Source: Formicarius rufipectus (lineage: Eukaryota; Chordata; Aves; Passeriformes; Formicariidae). From it: a stretch of 64,000 bases of DNA. Of this stretch, positions 26,981-37,870 are shown piece after piece. How positions within the stretch are numbered: the stretch's first letter is position 1; every line of letters begins with the position of its first letter. The position numbers and the translations under genes were made by a program. The stretch is from assembly GCA_013399695.1 (NCBI GenBank), contig VXAU01000197.1:964303-1028302 (forward strand), written 5' to 3'. The notes under the pieces were generated by a model. It was given only the letters and a program-made list of their open reading frames with translations, ran no database searches and was not told the DNA's origin.

Positions 26981-29900
26981 AAAGCATGTGGAAAGACTCT
27001 GGTTTGCTCCTCGGTAAAAACTCCACCTTCGCAAAGTCTTTAATTATCACCAGTCCAAAAAAAGCCATTTGAAGGGCTCTTAAATCAGAATTGTCATCAG
27101 ATGTGCTTAATGCAATAGTTGCAGCAATTCCTCCTATATCACCTTTTCACTGAGAGGCAAATGAGACTTTATCTAGTTCCAGAAGACCTGCTGATAACTT
27201 CGGTGACTTTGCAGTGCCCAAGGTTCTGCATATTGACTGGGTAAGCACTGGATGCCATCCAGAAGACCCAAACTAAAACACCTTGAAGACACAGCACTAA
27301 GTGGGCACCACAAGGAAGCTGGACAGGCAGCTGTTCCTTCTCTCCCTCATCTACAAGATGAGCACTGTTACACACCAGCATTATAAAATCTGTCTGTGCC
27401 AATAAAGCCTTTCCTGTTAGAGGATTTTAGCTACCCATCTAACAGTGGGGAAACACACAGGAAGCAAAGGTGGCGCTTGCTTGAAACTAAACAAACCTCT
27501 CCCATGCTATAAATCAGTGTACACTGAAGAAGGATGGAATCTCAAAGCTGAAACAGCTTGATTAGATCTTCAAACAATTTAAATTAATTTAAAATAAAAG
27601 TTCTGTAGCTTATCCCATCTCATGCATTTGTGACAATCTTGCAGATCCAGCCTTCCTGTCAGGTGCCACTTGCACACACCAAGGGGTGTTTAGTCTGAAT
27701 CCTCAATGTCTCTGCTCCCTTACACCAGCCTTCTCTTTTCCTGACAGTAACAGGAGAAGGCCCAGCACTAAAACAACAGAGGGGTTTTTTGTTTCTTTCT
27801 TTTGTAAATCAATTCACTTTGAACACATGTAAAAAATTAATGGTGCATCAGTAATAATATTTTGCTTTTCCATGTGATTAACTCTGCTTATCTTCCTTTG
27901 GACAATAGATTGCATTACCCACAAAAACCAAACCCTCAAAACTCATGACAGACATTGTATTACTGTCACTTCTCCAGAAAATCAATACCAGCACCAGAAA
28001 AGGGCCATTGTTTTCTGAGGTGGGGGAAGAGGAGAAAAGCAAGAGGAGGATTGATCAAACAGCAAAAAACACTGAAGAACAAAAACATCCTCTGACAAAA
28101 ACTAACTACACACAGCCTTGGTACTGAGTTGGAGGGGGATATTGTTGTGATTGAAAACTAAGGAGTTTCCTCAAGTTTTAGAGCTAGAAAGAATTATTAT
28201 AGCCTGAAATTTGAGGATTATTCTCCCTAAGAAACTGTCAATTAGCATAACTTTGAACCCAGCAAAACTCTTCCTGACTACCAGATGTAACTATGGCAAC
28301 AGGATCCAGGAACCTACAATAAATATGATACAGTGTCAATAACCCAGGCTTTTTTCATGTAAATAGACAAAGCACAAGGAAGACAGAAGGCCACTTCCAA
28401 TGGCTGAAATTCAATTTTTAGATCTCTTCAATGCTAGGAATGTTAGCACATTCCAATGACTAGTAAAAAAAAAATAAAGAGGAAGAGAAAACTAAAAAGA
28501 AAGAAAACAACACCTCTCATGGAAAGACTATTTGGAATTTAAGAAAGAATAAGATCACATTTACAAACTTTTTTTCCATTAAAGCTGTGAAATTCTACAC
28601 ACAGAAACAATCTCTACGAAGTGCTGTAAATAGGTCTGAAGTTGTTTCAGAACACCTATTCAGTTTAGTAAGCGAGATCTTCAGCAGAAATAAGTCAATC
28701 CTAAAAATAAAATAAACAGAACTGAATTCTCTGATTTGGCTACATCTCCCAGTTGCATATGTAATATGGTATTTCATATATGGGAACATTATGTCAGAGC
28801 TTTATACAACAGCATTTACAACTGTGAATCACTGCCTGAACACAAAATGAAGTTCCCACCCCCATTCAGCATAGCATGGAAGTTTCATGGGAAAGCAGAG
28901 CACTCTTCCTTCCCCACAAATTGGAAATGGTGATAGATGGCACAACAAATGCATCGTCATCCAGAAGGTGTCTGCATGTAATATAATGTATAAATAAAAT
29001 TCAAAAAACAATGGCTTCCTGGCACCTAAAGCCTCACATCTCTGAAAACAGCAAAACCCCCATGTCCTCTGCCAAGGAAGGTAACGCACATGTAAGAGTA
29101 CAGGTCATGCAGAAAATTTACACCCTAGACCAGAAAACACAATAACTTTGTGGGATTGAACTTGGGGACACGTGAGAAACACGATTTCCATGTGAGGGAC
29201 ATGGAAACTTAGGAGGAAGCTGGAGTGAAATGGATAGAAAGGGCATTATAGAAAATTGAAAATGGGACACACAAATTTCAGGAAGGGATTGATGATGCAA
29301 TGACAAGTCCTGGACAAGATGCAGACATGAGACCAAGGAAATGAAGATTGATTACAAACAGGCCTGAGCTGAAAAGCTGTGGAGTCACTGCCTCCCAGAA
29401 GGATCCTAATCCAAATGCCAGTCCTGCCTGCCTGTATCTCTCTCCAATTGTGCCTGGCTATGAATAGCTTATTCCCTCCTATCCTAATATAAATAGCTTG
29501 AAGCCACAGTACTAATTCCCAGCAAGAGCTTGACACAATGTGGCCTGGGGTACTGAATGAAGACAAGAGGATTTCATCTCTATGCAGATGGCTGTTTCAG
29601 GAGGTCTGAGTCAACTCTCACTCTCCTGGACTACAGAGATTTGCCAAAGCATCTCTACATCCACTAACATCCTAAAAGGGACCATTAGAGTTGTGCATTG
29701 TCTCCAATTAACTGCTGCACTATTCCCCTGTATCAAATATTCCTTTAGGGTATGGACAAAGCAAGACAAAGCATGCACAATACAGTCTTAATATTAGACA
29801 TCCATTCAGGATGCATATTTTCAGACAGCATAAAAGGAGCCAAAAAAGGAAATTCAAAAACTTACAGCATTTCATCTAGAGCTTTGTTAGACCAGGAAAA

Positions 29901-30274
29901 AAAAGGCTCATTTGTTGAAATACATATAATTTAACATTTTTATGCTTCTTGCTATTAAGTGACCAATTTTCTTATAGTGAAACAGATTATCAATAACTAA
30001 AAGCATATTTGTGCTTGTGTTTGCTCATTTGTGTTGGCTCTTCAGCCACTCTATCCCAGACTATGCTCTCACCAGATCTCAGCCTGTGGTTTCAGCTCCA
30101 CACAACACTTGGGACAGACATTCAAGAAGCTGCCTTGAGACTTCAGGAGTCCTTTCCCCATGCAGGTACCAGCAGGGAGCCATTCCAGAGAGGGCAGGCA
30201 GCCTGCACTGCAGCCCCCAGAGACCCCACTGCATGGACAACCACCAAACAAGACACCACCCACAACAAAACACC

Positions 30275-30290
30275 AAAAAAAAAAAAAAAA
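30275..30290. repeat. A16 homopolymer
   Basis: A run of sixteen A follows an A/C-rich segment (aacaaaacacc). It creates the long Phe runs seen in minus-strand frames here. No retroposed gene body is recognisable upstream. Confidence 0.9.
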
Positions 30291-30394
30291 CCAACAGCAA
30301 CACCCCTCCACACCTCCCCACATCTAAGCTCAAATGTCCTGCTTAAAAATATAGTGGGAAGAGTTAACTGGAGATAATACACTATTTCATTTTA

Positions 30395-30500
30395 TGTCCT
30401 GACTCAGGCGGGGTGAATAATTGATTTCTCGGTTCGGCAGATTGAACTGAATTTGCAATAGCTCCTTCTCTTGCTCAAACCCTCTCAAAATTTCATTTTG
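30395..30500. promoter_or_regulatory. Candidate conserved non-coding segment just beyond exon B
   Basis: A short stretch with clustered CpGs (aggcgggg, ttctcggttcggcag) directly flanks aataattgattt, a homeodomain/PBX-like core. It lies about 0.4 kb past the donor of candidate exon B, so it would be intronic. Only composition supports it. Confidence 0.2.
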
Positions 30501-30853
30501 ACACAACATATTCCACTTCAGACTTGTAACAAAAGCTGTGAAATGAAGGCCAGGTTCATAAGATGGGGAGGAGGCAGAGGAGCATCCCTTCAGAAAGGCT
30601 CAGTGTTCCTATGACTGGGGATCACAGCCAAGCCAAGGCAGCAGCTCACTCGTGGTGAGGGGACCTGCCCTGACCTCCCCTCCTGTGCTCCCCCTGTGGA
30701 ACAGCAGCAGCAGCAGGGAATGAAGAGGGAGGAAGCTTTTTGGGTGCACTACCCTACAGGTTAGCCTAGATCTGCCACAAAAGTGATTGCTCCACAATCA
30801 AGTGCTGCATTCAAATTGAACCTTCTCCAGCCAAGGCACCAAAGGAGACCTAC

Positions 30854-30951
30854 CTCCGAAGCAAGAAGTAAGGCTTCCTTCTGAACTCGAGCCTCCTGGC
30901 ACTCTAGTCTAGCATAATTCAAACAGAAGATTTCAAGCAAGCTGGAACATT
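30854..30951 (-). CDS. Candidate internal exon B (98 nt) of the same minus-strand gene
   Basis: On the minus strand the acceptor tttgttccaagatatttag follows a pyrimidine-rich stretch, and the donor is a near-consensus TCGGAG|gtaggt. After two bases that complete a Glu codon the exon encodes 32 residues, starting CSSLLEIFCLNYARLECQEA and ending VQKEALLLASE in phase 0. The heptad-like Leu/Ala pattern suggests an alpha-helical or coiled-coil segment. A second acceptor seven bases upstream (ttccaag|A) would also keep the frame open, but only the downstream one matches the phase left by exon E. The minus-strand frame is open for 120 codons here. No family recognised. Confidence 0.5.
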
Positions 30952-31685
30952 CTAAATATCTTGGAACAAAGCAAGAGAAGCAGTTGAGATTGCCTGGGCC
31001 AGGAAAGCCTGCAGTAAACACCTGCATGGGGTGCCAGAGGGATGGTTTACAGTCTCCACGCAGAATCAGGTTTCCCACCTCCTGGAAAGTGCCCTGATTA
31101 GCACATGTTTGGGTAAAGGGCAAAGGAAGTCTCCTTGTCTCTGGTTTCTAAACCTCAGTATTCTTCACAGCTGAACCTATTAACTGCTTTGCATGTAGCT
31201 TCAGACTTAAATCTCATTTTTACAGAAGTATACTTGCTTGCCAAAACATTCCCTGAATTCTTGTGTAACAATAACATTCTGCATATTAAGCATCATTCTG
31301 GCCAGCAGGAAGGGGTGAAGCATCTACATCCATAGGAATGAGAGCTGCAAACTGAGTTCCTGTGTTTTCAGACACACTGCACCTTCCAGTAAGAAGTGAC
31401 AAAGCAGAACAGTCAGTTCTCATATGGAAGGAGAAACCTGGATAAAACAGCAACACCAGCACAGCACCTGGAAAGTTCCTGCTTCTGCCCAGATGCTGAG
31501 GCAGGTGACAGCACTCAGAGCTGCCAGGCAAACACCAGGCTAGATGGACACAGTTCTTATGTATTTTCATGGGGCTTTTGAGTTCTCCCACAACTTCTTG
31601 AATCTACTTTTGTTACTAAATCACTAAACATATTAAAGAAAAAGCACATTTCACTAAAGGCTTGCTGAATGAATGGAATACCTAC

Positions 31686-31737
31686 CGGACTCCCGAGAGA
31701 TACCTAAATCCTCATATACCTCATACTCCTGAGTTGA
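31686..31737 (-). CDS. Candidate internal exon E (52 nt) of the same minus-strand gene
   Basis: Minus-strand signals are strong on both sides: a T-run acceptor (cttttttttaattag) and a donor GAGTCCG|gtaggt. The 52 nt encode 17 residues, STQEYEVYEDLGISRES, plus one base, so it enters in phase 0 and leaves in phase 1. The acidic, tyrosine-rich peptide looks like real protein rather than translated intron. The leftover G plus the AA that opens exon B, only about 0.73 kb downstream, makes Glu and continues ECSSLLEIF. I do not recognise the motif. The short length keeps a chance match possible, but the two good splice sites and two phase agreements favour a genuine exon. Confidence 0.48.
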
Positions 31738-33109
31738 CTAATTAAAAAAAAAGTGGTCCTAACTTTGAGGTAGTATCTTCATTACTTAAATGTCACTATT
31801 CATTATAAGACTAAGTGACTCATCCAAGGTCACAGTCAATGTCTCCTGACACAAGATTAGACTTTAATTGCGACAGTTCACATGCCTAAACTTAAAGGTG
31901 AACTCTGCCAGCAGAAACTCAGAAAAAGGAGCTTCAACATTACAGAAAGACACAGACTGGCACTGATGGTTTCTGGCTGCAGGAGTCAGAAGCATTTTGT
32001 ACATCCTCCTCACAGTGCCACGAGTCCCACATCCCGGCCCTGCCACCCTTCATTCAAAATATGCTGCCTGTCACAAGCTCCAACCTCTGTGGTACATCAC
32101 ATGTCTGTGAAACTCAGTTAGTTACAGAGAACTTGCAATTAATACAGATCCTTTTTTTCCAGTACAGCACATGGAAACAGGTTGCTTCTGACGAGCAATA
32201 ACAACTTGAAGCTAAAACTAAAGACAGTTCCAAACTTGGTTCAGGTTTTAAATCATGATGCTCAAGTTGAGTGCCTACACCCTAACAGTGTTCAGACAGA
32301 GAATGCAGTTTTCCTTTATCATTTGCTACTTCTGCTTCATTTCTAAAGAAACTCCTTCAACAGCCCACTACAGACTGAACATGAAGATAAGTATTATCAG
32401 GTTTTGTCAAATTAGATACTGAATTTATTAATAATTTACTGTAACTTTTAGGAGCACAGTTAAAAATAGCTCTCCCATCAGCTCTTAGTTCATATCAGAT
32501 ACTGCAGAAATTTTCCTCAGAACCTGAATCATTAAGATAAAAACAAAAGACAGAGCAGAAGCTAAGCAGAATTTGAACTTTGTAACATTTCTCACTTCCA
32601 TGCAAATCTCTGCTGTATATTGAAGGCCACTGGAACACAGCTGGTTAATTAGAGATGCTGGCAAAGTTAGGAGAAGCACCCATGAAAAAAAGTGAGAAAA
32701 AAAGAGGCATCTCTAAGCCTCTCCTTCCACATGAAGGATTTTAAATCACCTTCCTTGCTTTCTTTATAATCCCTTCAAGTTTTTTTATTTTTTCCTTGTC
32801 TACACTGCCCCCACCTAAATACAGGAACTGTGGCAGATAAGCTCATTCCAGTGCAGCAGGAATGCACCAATCGATCCCAAGCCCCACATCAGGGACTGCC
32901 ATTTGCAGCATGAGGAGAGAGCGATGGCATTCCCACGGGCAACAGCCCACACTGCACTGGCCTTGAAGAGCTTATGCCACCAGAACAAAGGCTGATTTTC
33001 TCTGTATTCCAGGTCATCTTGCCAGGAATCCCTGCTACAATCCATTAATCCCAACCACCATGATTATATTACATTAGGGTCTTCTATCTCTGCACTACAG
33101 CCAGTTACA

Positions 33110-33370
33110 CGAGGAGCCTGGTGTAGGACTTTGTGATCATCTGAGAGGCAAACTCGGTCTTTTATCCGGGAAGCATTAACCATTACCCTCTATTTTAAGT
33201 TATTTTACTTTGTCTATACAGCTCTAGCTGACAAGCAGACTCTTTGCACTTCTTCATATTTAATTGTGTCAGAATCTGTACGTGACTCAGCTGAACTCAA
33301 CAGAGGGACACAATTAATATGATTCTGTCCCAAGTTTGTCATATGAGATCCATGTTGCCGTAACAGATTC
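33110..33370. promoter_or_regulatory. Candidate conserved non-coding segment near exons F and E
   Basis: The segment has several CpGs in otherwise AT-rich DNA (acacgagg, actcggtc, atccggga, tacgtgac, tgccgta), an AP-1-like tgactca overlapping an E-box (cagctg) near 33284, and homeodomain-like taattg/caatta cores. No coding frame or repeat explains it. This is an inference from composition and motif clustering only. Confidence 0.22.
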
Positions 33371-33587
33371 ATGCAGTAATAAAACTGCACTATTCCTAAA
33401 CTTCCAAGAGCATATCAGTAACATGGATTACAGGAGTTGGCTCCTGTTGGGAACAGCTCAAGCTGCTCTACAAACATTTCCAGGCAGGGAGCATTAACAC
33501 AATCTGCAGTTCTTCTGAATCCACAGTGCCCATCTCACTCCATGCACTGCCATGCAGGATCCTGGGTAAGCTGAGGAAAGTCTTGAC

Positions 33588-33639
33588 CTTCACTTCTTGA
33601 GATCTGATCAATTTGTTCACTTTGTTATGTACCAAGTAC
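33588..33639 (-). CDS. Candidate internal exon F (52 nt) of the same minus-strand gene
   Basis: A strong acceptor (gtttttcccctcttcccag on the minus strand) opens a 52-nt segment. It begins with one base that completes a codon and then encodes YLVHNKVNKLIRSQEVK, ending in phase 0 at GTGAAG|gtcaag. An alternative donor six bases earlier (CAAGAA|gtgaag) keeps phase 0 and removes Val-Lys. The acceptor is among the best in the window; the donor is only moderate. Joined to exon A the sequence is ...LQW-YLVHNK..., and joined to exon E it is ...SQEVK-STQEY. The frame continues about 30 codons beyond the donor before a stop, so it could instead be a terminal exon. Function unknown. Confidence 0.35.
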
Positions 33640-34119
33640 CTGGGAAGAGGGGAAAAACTATTTACCTCTGACACTGAAAACTAGCATGAGTAATTTCTTT
33701 CACTTAAAACTACCTGTTCGTAGCCTTTAAACTGGGATGCCAGTATAGATGCAGAAAATCCTAGAGCAGAGAATTCCAAAGTTCACAAATTATGGTTTCA
33801 GTACACTTCCACATATCTTCTCTCATTTAGAATAAATCCTATTTCATACATTGGCAAATTCAAGTAACAGAAATATAAGAGCTAACACACCATTTAAAAA
33901 AGCCTTTAAGGTACGTTTAATAGATTTTTTAGTGCTATTAAAATAACCTCTGTATATAGGTAATCTCACATTAAACTCACATAATTCATTGGATTGTACG
34001 CAACAAAATCCAGCCCAAAATTATTATAAAAGCTCATACTTGGCCCAAGTTTGTGCAGGGTATATTTTGTTCTAACAACATGATTATACGTAAAGTTTAC
34101 TTGTTGTCCTCCTTACTGC

Positions 34120-34138
34120 TGCTGCTGTTACAGCAGCA
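34120..34138. other. CTG/CAG hairpin
   Basis: TGCTGCTG and CAGCAGCA pair perfectly across a three-base loop (tta), with a further CAG-rich stretch downstream. It is a short interrupted CTG-CAG triplet tract. Confidence 0.8.
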
Positions 34139-36262
34139 AATCAGCAGCTCTGCCCTGTAACAAAAGCGAAACACTTCAGTAAGAAAACATGCCACGGGTC
34201 TTTAAGAGATTTATTACAGAGATACACGAAAAAATGCAGTTATTGTCTTGAACATCTTCTGATCAAATTTAGGCAGTGATTTTTGTGACAGGGCTAATCA
34301 TTAGGATCAAAGTGTATTTTGCAATCTGGCAGAGCTGCTATACAGAATTAGCAGACTGCAATCCAAAAAGGGACAAATTTCAGGAGAAAGGGAGGTCATA
34401 TTGAAAATTCCTTCCCTTCCACTGATACAGCTACCCAGCCTCCAGAACCTGGTGAGCTTCTGAAAGATAGTTATAAACTAAGATTCCCAAAGGGATTAAG
34501 AGAAATGGGAGGGGAGCCAGCAAACTGAAGCATTCCATACCAAACATCCTCTTCAATAATTCACAGCCATGAAATTGGCTCCTATATTATTTGGCTTTGG
34601 TCCAAGGCAAGTCTAATTTGTCAACTCCAGAGAAAAAGCAACAGGATGTATACAAACATGACACCTTTAATGCATGTCTGCCACAGACCTAGGGATTAAA
34701 AGGAGTCATTGCTTCCTTGGGAAAACACATTAAACACCAAGCTCCTGAGTCTCTGACTGCCAGGCAGGCATGCAATCTGCTTCCTCCCAGAGCCCAGCAT
34801 CAGGTTCTGAGTACTCTTTCCCACATCACACGCACAGTGCTGCATGTCCTCTGGTCTCCATAAAATCCCATATACAGAAAGCACAAAGGAACAGACACTA
34901 AGAGAAGGAAGTCTCCTCACTGCACTATTTCATCCCATGGTACTGCAGAATATAAACCCAAGCAGTGTTTCAACCAACACCAGTACTCAGACTAGACTTG
35001 TTTCCTGGGTCTCCTCAGCTTCTCACAGGAGGGCTCTGCTTTTAGGGATTCATTCAACCACCAACTGCTCAGGGAGGAAATCACATCAGGGAAAGCACTT
35101 GAAGAGAAAATACCCCACTTTGTGAGCCAGCTGTGCCGTGTGGAAAGAAGCAACTACATCCTTGTAATAACAGCACTTCTTGCAGTTGCTAACTGTTCTA
35201 AACTCAGTCCTAGTTCCATGGCAGAGGAATTCTGAACAGAGTAAGGAGTGAAAAATTGCATGAGATGTCCTATTTACTGCTTCAAATTGCTTAATTTGCA
35301 AACTGAAAGGCCAGTTCTTACAGCTAACTTTAAAATTCCATCTAGAGTCATGGCAGAGCCATTTCTGATTCATTTATTGTAATAATAATTTTTCATACAT
35401 ATATAACCTTATCCATATAAAATAAATATCTAGCAAAAATATGCTTCCCTAAAAGAAACACTGACAGTTTAGAAGACAAGTATCAAGTTGTTACTATTGG
35501 GGGGAAAAACTGGCCCATGATCTCTTACCAAAATAGTATTTTTATAATGGAGCCTTAACTTCAAAGTTGAGACCTCGAATCATTCACAAGACAATCACTA
35601 TGCTCCTTCTGCACTCTGCTTGGCACCCAGGCTAGACTTGCAAATTATTTGCAGAACAGACATTCATGTTGTTCCAACCAGAAGGCATTATCAACTCAAA
35701 CCAACTTTAATATCCCCTTCAAATTGCATTTGATATAGGAAAAACCCCAATACACAGTGTACAGTGAAGGCCCTTAATTCAACCAGGGAGGACAGATGCA
35801 CCAAATAAGCCTGTCACATTTTGGCTCAACAGGCAGGTAAAAAAATCAGTAGGCTAAGATATCTTCTATATTGCTGGACAAAGGCAGAGTTGAGAAAAGC
35901 ATTTTACAGAGCAAGGATACTTTTCCTAGCACAGCAGGAAGCAATTCCAGAGGCCAGGAGTGCCCAAGCGGTGATGCCAGAACCCTCACTCATTCCCTCC
36001 TTAGCTAAGGGCTCACCAGAGGGACACAGAGCCACGGGGACAACAGGCCATGCCCTGGGAAAGCCCACACTGCTCCTAAAGGTGGGAGGAACAGAAGGAA
36101 CCCACTCCCAACTCACCTCACATGAGCCTCCAGCAACACTGGGGAGCAAGAGCAGGAAATCTGGCCAACAAATAGGGTTTGTCTGCAACACAAACTACCC
36201 CAAAACTGATACTGCAGACACAGTCACATCTGTTTTATTTATAAAGAATCACAACTGAATTC

Positions 36263-36322
36263 CTTTTTTTTGTTGGTTTTTTTTTTTTTTTTTGTTTGTT
36301 TGGTTGGTTTTGTTTGTTTTTT
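36263..36322. repeat. T-rich tract with TTTG/TTGG interruptions
   Basis: About 60 bp are almost pure T with G interruptions (runs of eight and more than fifteen T, then tttgtttgtttggttgg). On the other strand it reads as A-rich (CAAA)n. It may be a simple-sequence expansion or the degraded poly(A) tail of a minus-strand retroposed element. No element body is recognisable next to it. Confidence 0.85.
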
Positions 36323-37609
36323 CATTAAATACACTGCCTGCCTTTTTCTTTTAGGCTTAAATTACAGCACTGCAATGTTACCATGTCATGGGTATGTCAA
36401 GACACAGGACTTGCAAAAGTGAATCTCCTGTCATTTCTGCAGGAAGAGGGTGCGCTGCACCTCCCTCAAACATTCAAGTTTACAGATCTATGGAAGAAAA
36501 CACTCTACAAGCTACACAAAGAAAATTCAAGGCCATTGCTACAATAAAACTAATCAGGGTATACTTTCTCATTTGCTGCCAGGTAAGGAATTCTTCTCTT
36601 TGTGATGATTGAGTGCATATTTAATTTCTTTCCCTGTGTTTTTTGGCAGAAATCCTTACAGATGCAAGACTCTGAGAACACCAGAAAATAACATACACTT
36701 TGAAGTGCAAACACATCTATAAACAATCTGCCAATTTGGAATTAAATACATGAAGCTCTTACAATAAATTTATAAAAGGAATAAAAAAAGTGGAAATCAG
36801 ATTTTTTTTCTTTAATTGGTCCCAACCAGCTCTCTTCTAGCCTTGTCTTCATTTGTTTTGCCATGTGGTATTTGTGGATGTAAAATGCACCTGCAGGGTG
36901 AACATGCTCTGTGTCCAAACCAGAAAGAATGAGTGCAAACCAGTGACCTTAACTTGACTTGCTGTTTGGAATTAAGTTGCATTAACAGCATTCAGCTCAG
37001 GAATACCTGCATGGCCAGCAGAATTAAATGGCATTTTAATGATTTATCAGCCTCTAACAATCTTTTGAGCCCTGACAAGTTCAGTGCAAACTGAACAGCT
37101 TCATGAACTTCTAGCCAGGCTCCAGATCAGGACCATGATTTTGGATTGCTTGATCACAATTTCCACACTAACTGGGTGGGAGTGGGTGGCTGTGTAAAAC
37201 AAAGAAACAAAACAAAGACACACAAAAAAAACCACCAGAACAACTGGGGGCAGGGGGAGAAAGACCCTCTTCTTACTGTTGGTTAAAAGAATAAATGACT
37301 GAGATTTGTGAGGATTAGGGCTGTGACACCAGAAGCAGCTGGTGACAACTGGAATTGGAACTGAGAGAAAAAGAATAAAAATAACTCATGAACATGTAGC
37401 AAGGCAGAAATAAGAAGCTACTACCTGGCGTTGCACCTGTCAAAACAAAGTGTGGCAACGTGGCTTGATGAGTCTCAGATTACAGGATTCTTTATCTCGT
37501 GGGTTCTGTATCTTTCCCCTTTAACTGCCAGCCTTTCCCAGCAGTAGTTCTTCTTGACCTCACAACGCATGAATAAAACACAGTTTCAGTCTCGCACTCC
37601 TGTCATCCA

Positions 37610-37870
37610 TTCATCACTCTGCTCAGTCCCTTCGCTGCCTCTGCTTCCCATTTTATGCGTCATAAAATTCTGTACACGTTTAACGGAGCAGCAATTTATA
37701 AACAGCTTTTATTATACAAGGCAGGCTTGATGCGCAAACAGGAGGTCAGAGATACTGGCACTTTATTCTTAAACTTCTCTATTATGCTGTCCCTCCCAAT
37801 TTCTCATAATTAGCCACCCTCAAAGAACGTTAGTGTTGGTTTGTAATTACCTTTTCTCCTTAAGCCTACT
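37610..37870. promoter_or_regulatory. Candidate conserved non-coding/enhancer element
   Basis: This AT-rich stretch retains an unusual number of CpGs (ttcgctg, tgcgtc, acacgtt, aacggag, tgcgcaa, aacgtt) and contains a perfect 8-bp-arm palindrome at 37650-37668 built from tttatg and cataaa, the core favoured by CDX and posterior HOX proteins. Homeodomain-like cores (ataatta, gtaatta) lie near 37808 and 37845. It has no open frame of note. Retained CpGs with clustered homeodomain sites are typical of developmental enhancers, but conservation could not be tested here. Confidence 0.35.

Larger units (their letters stand above)
22351..30394. other. Non-coding DNA, nothing recognised outside the 26.5-kb island
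   Basis: AT-rich with scattered chance frames. The 106-codon minus frame at 29246-29566 looks faintly protein-like (GRTGIWIRILLGG) but has no good splice boundaries and no family that I know. A small hairpin (gatggt/accatc) lies at 25743-25760. Confidence 0.55.

Noticed and set aside
29118..29570. Possible decayed retroelement or LTR suggested by a 106-codon minus frame
   Set aside because: No LTR ends, primer-binding site, polypurine tract or recognisable retroviral domain could be seen.
32935..32975. ctggccttgaagagctt resembling reverse-complement CR1
   Set aside because: Only about 15 bases match; the flanking CR1 blocks are absent.
35821..36258. 145-codon plus-strand frame with a basic, protein-like start (RLRYLLYCWTKAELRK)
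   Set aside because: It starts at TTG, degenerates into Pro/Gly/Thr-rich sequence, and has no matching acceptor/donor pair or recognisable family.
36355..36391. Plus-strand 37-nt segment between a good acceptor (tttttcttttag) and donor (ATGG|gtatgt)
   Set aside because: Open in one frame only, isolated, on the opposite strand to the chain, and within the range expected by chance for so short a segment.
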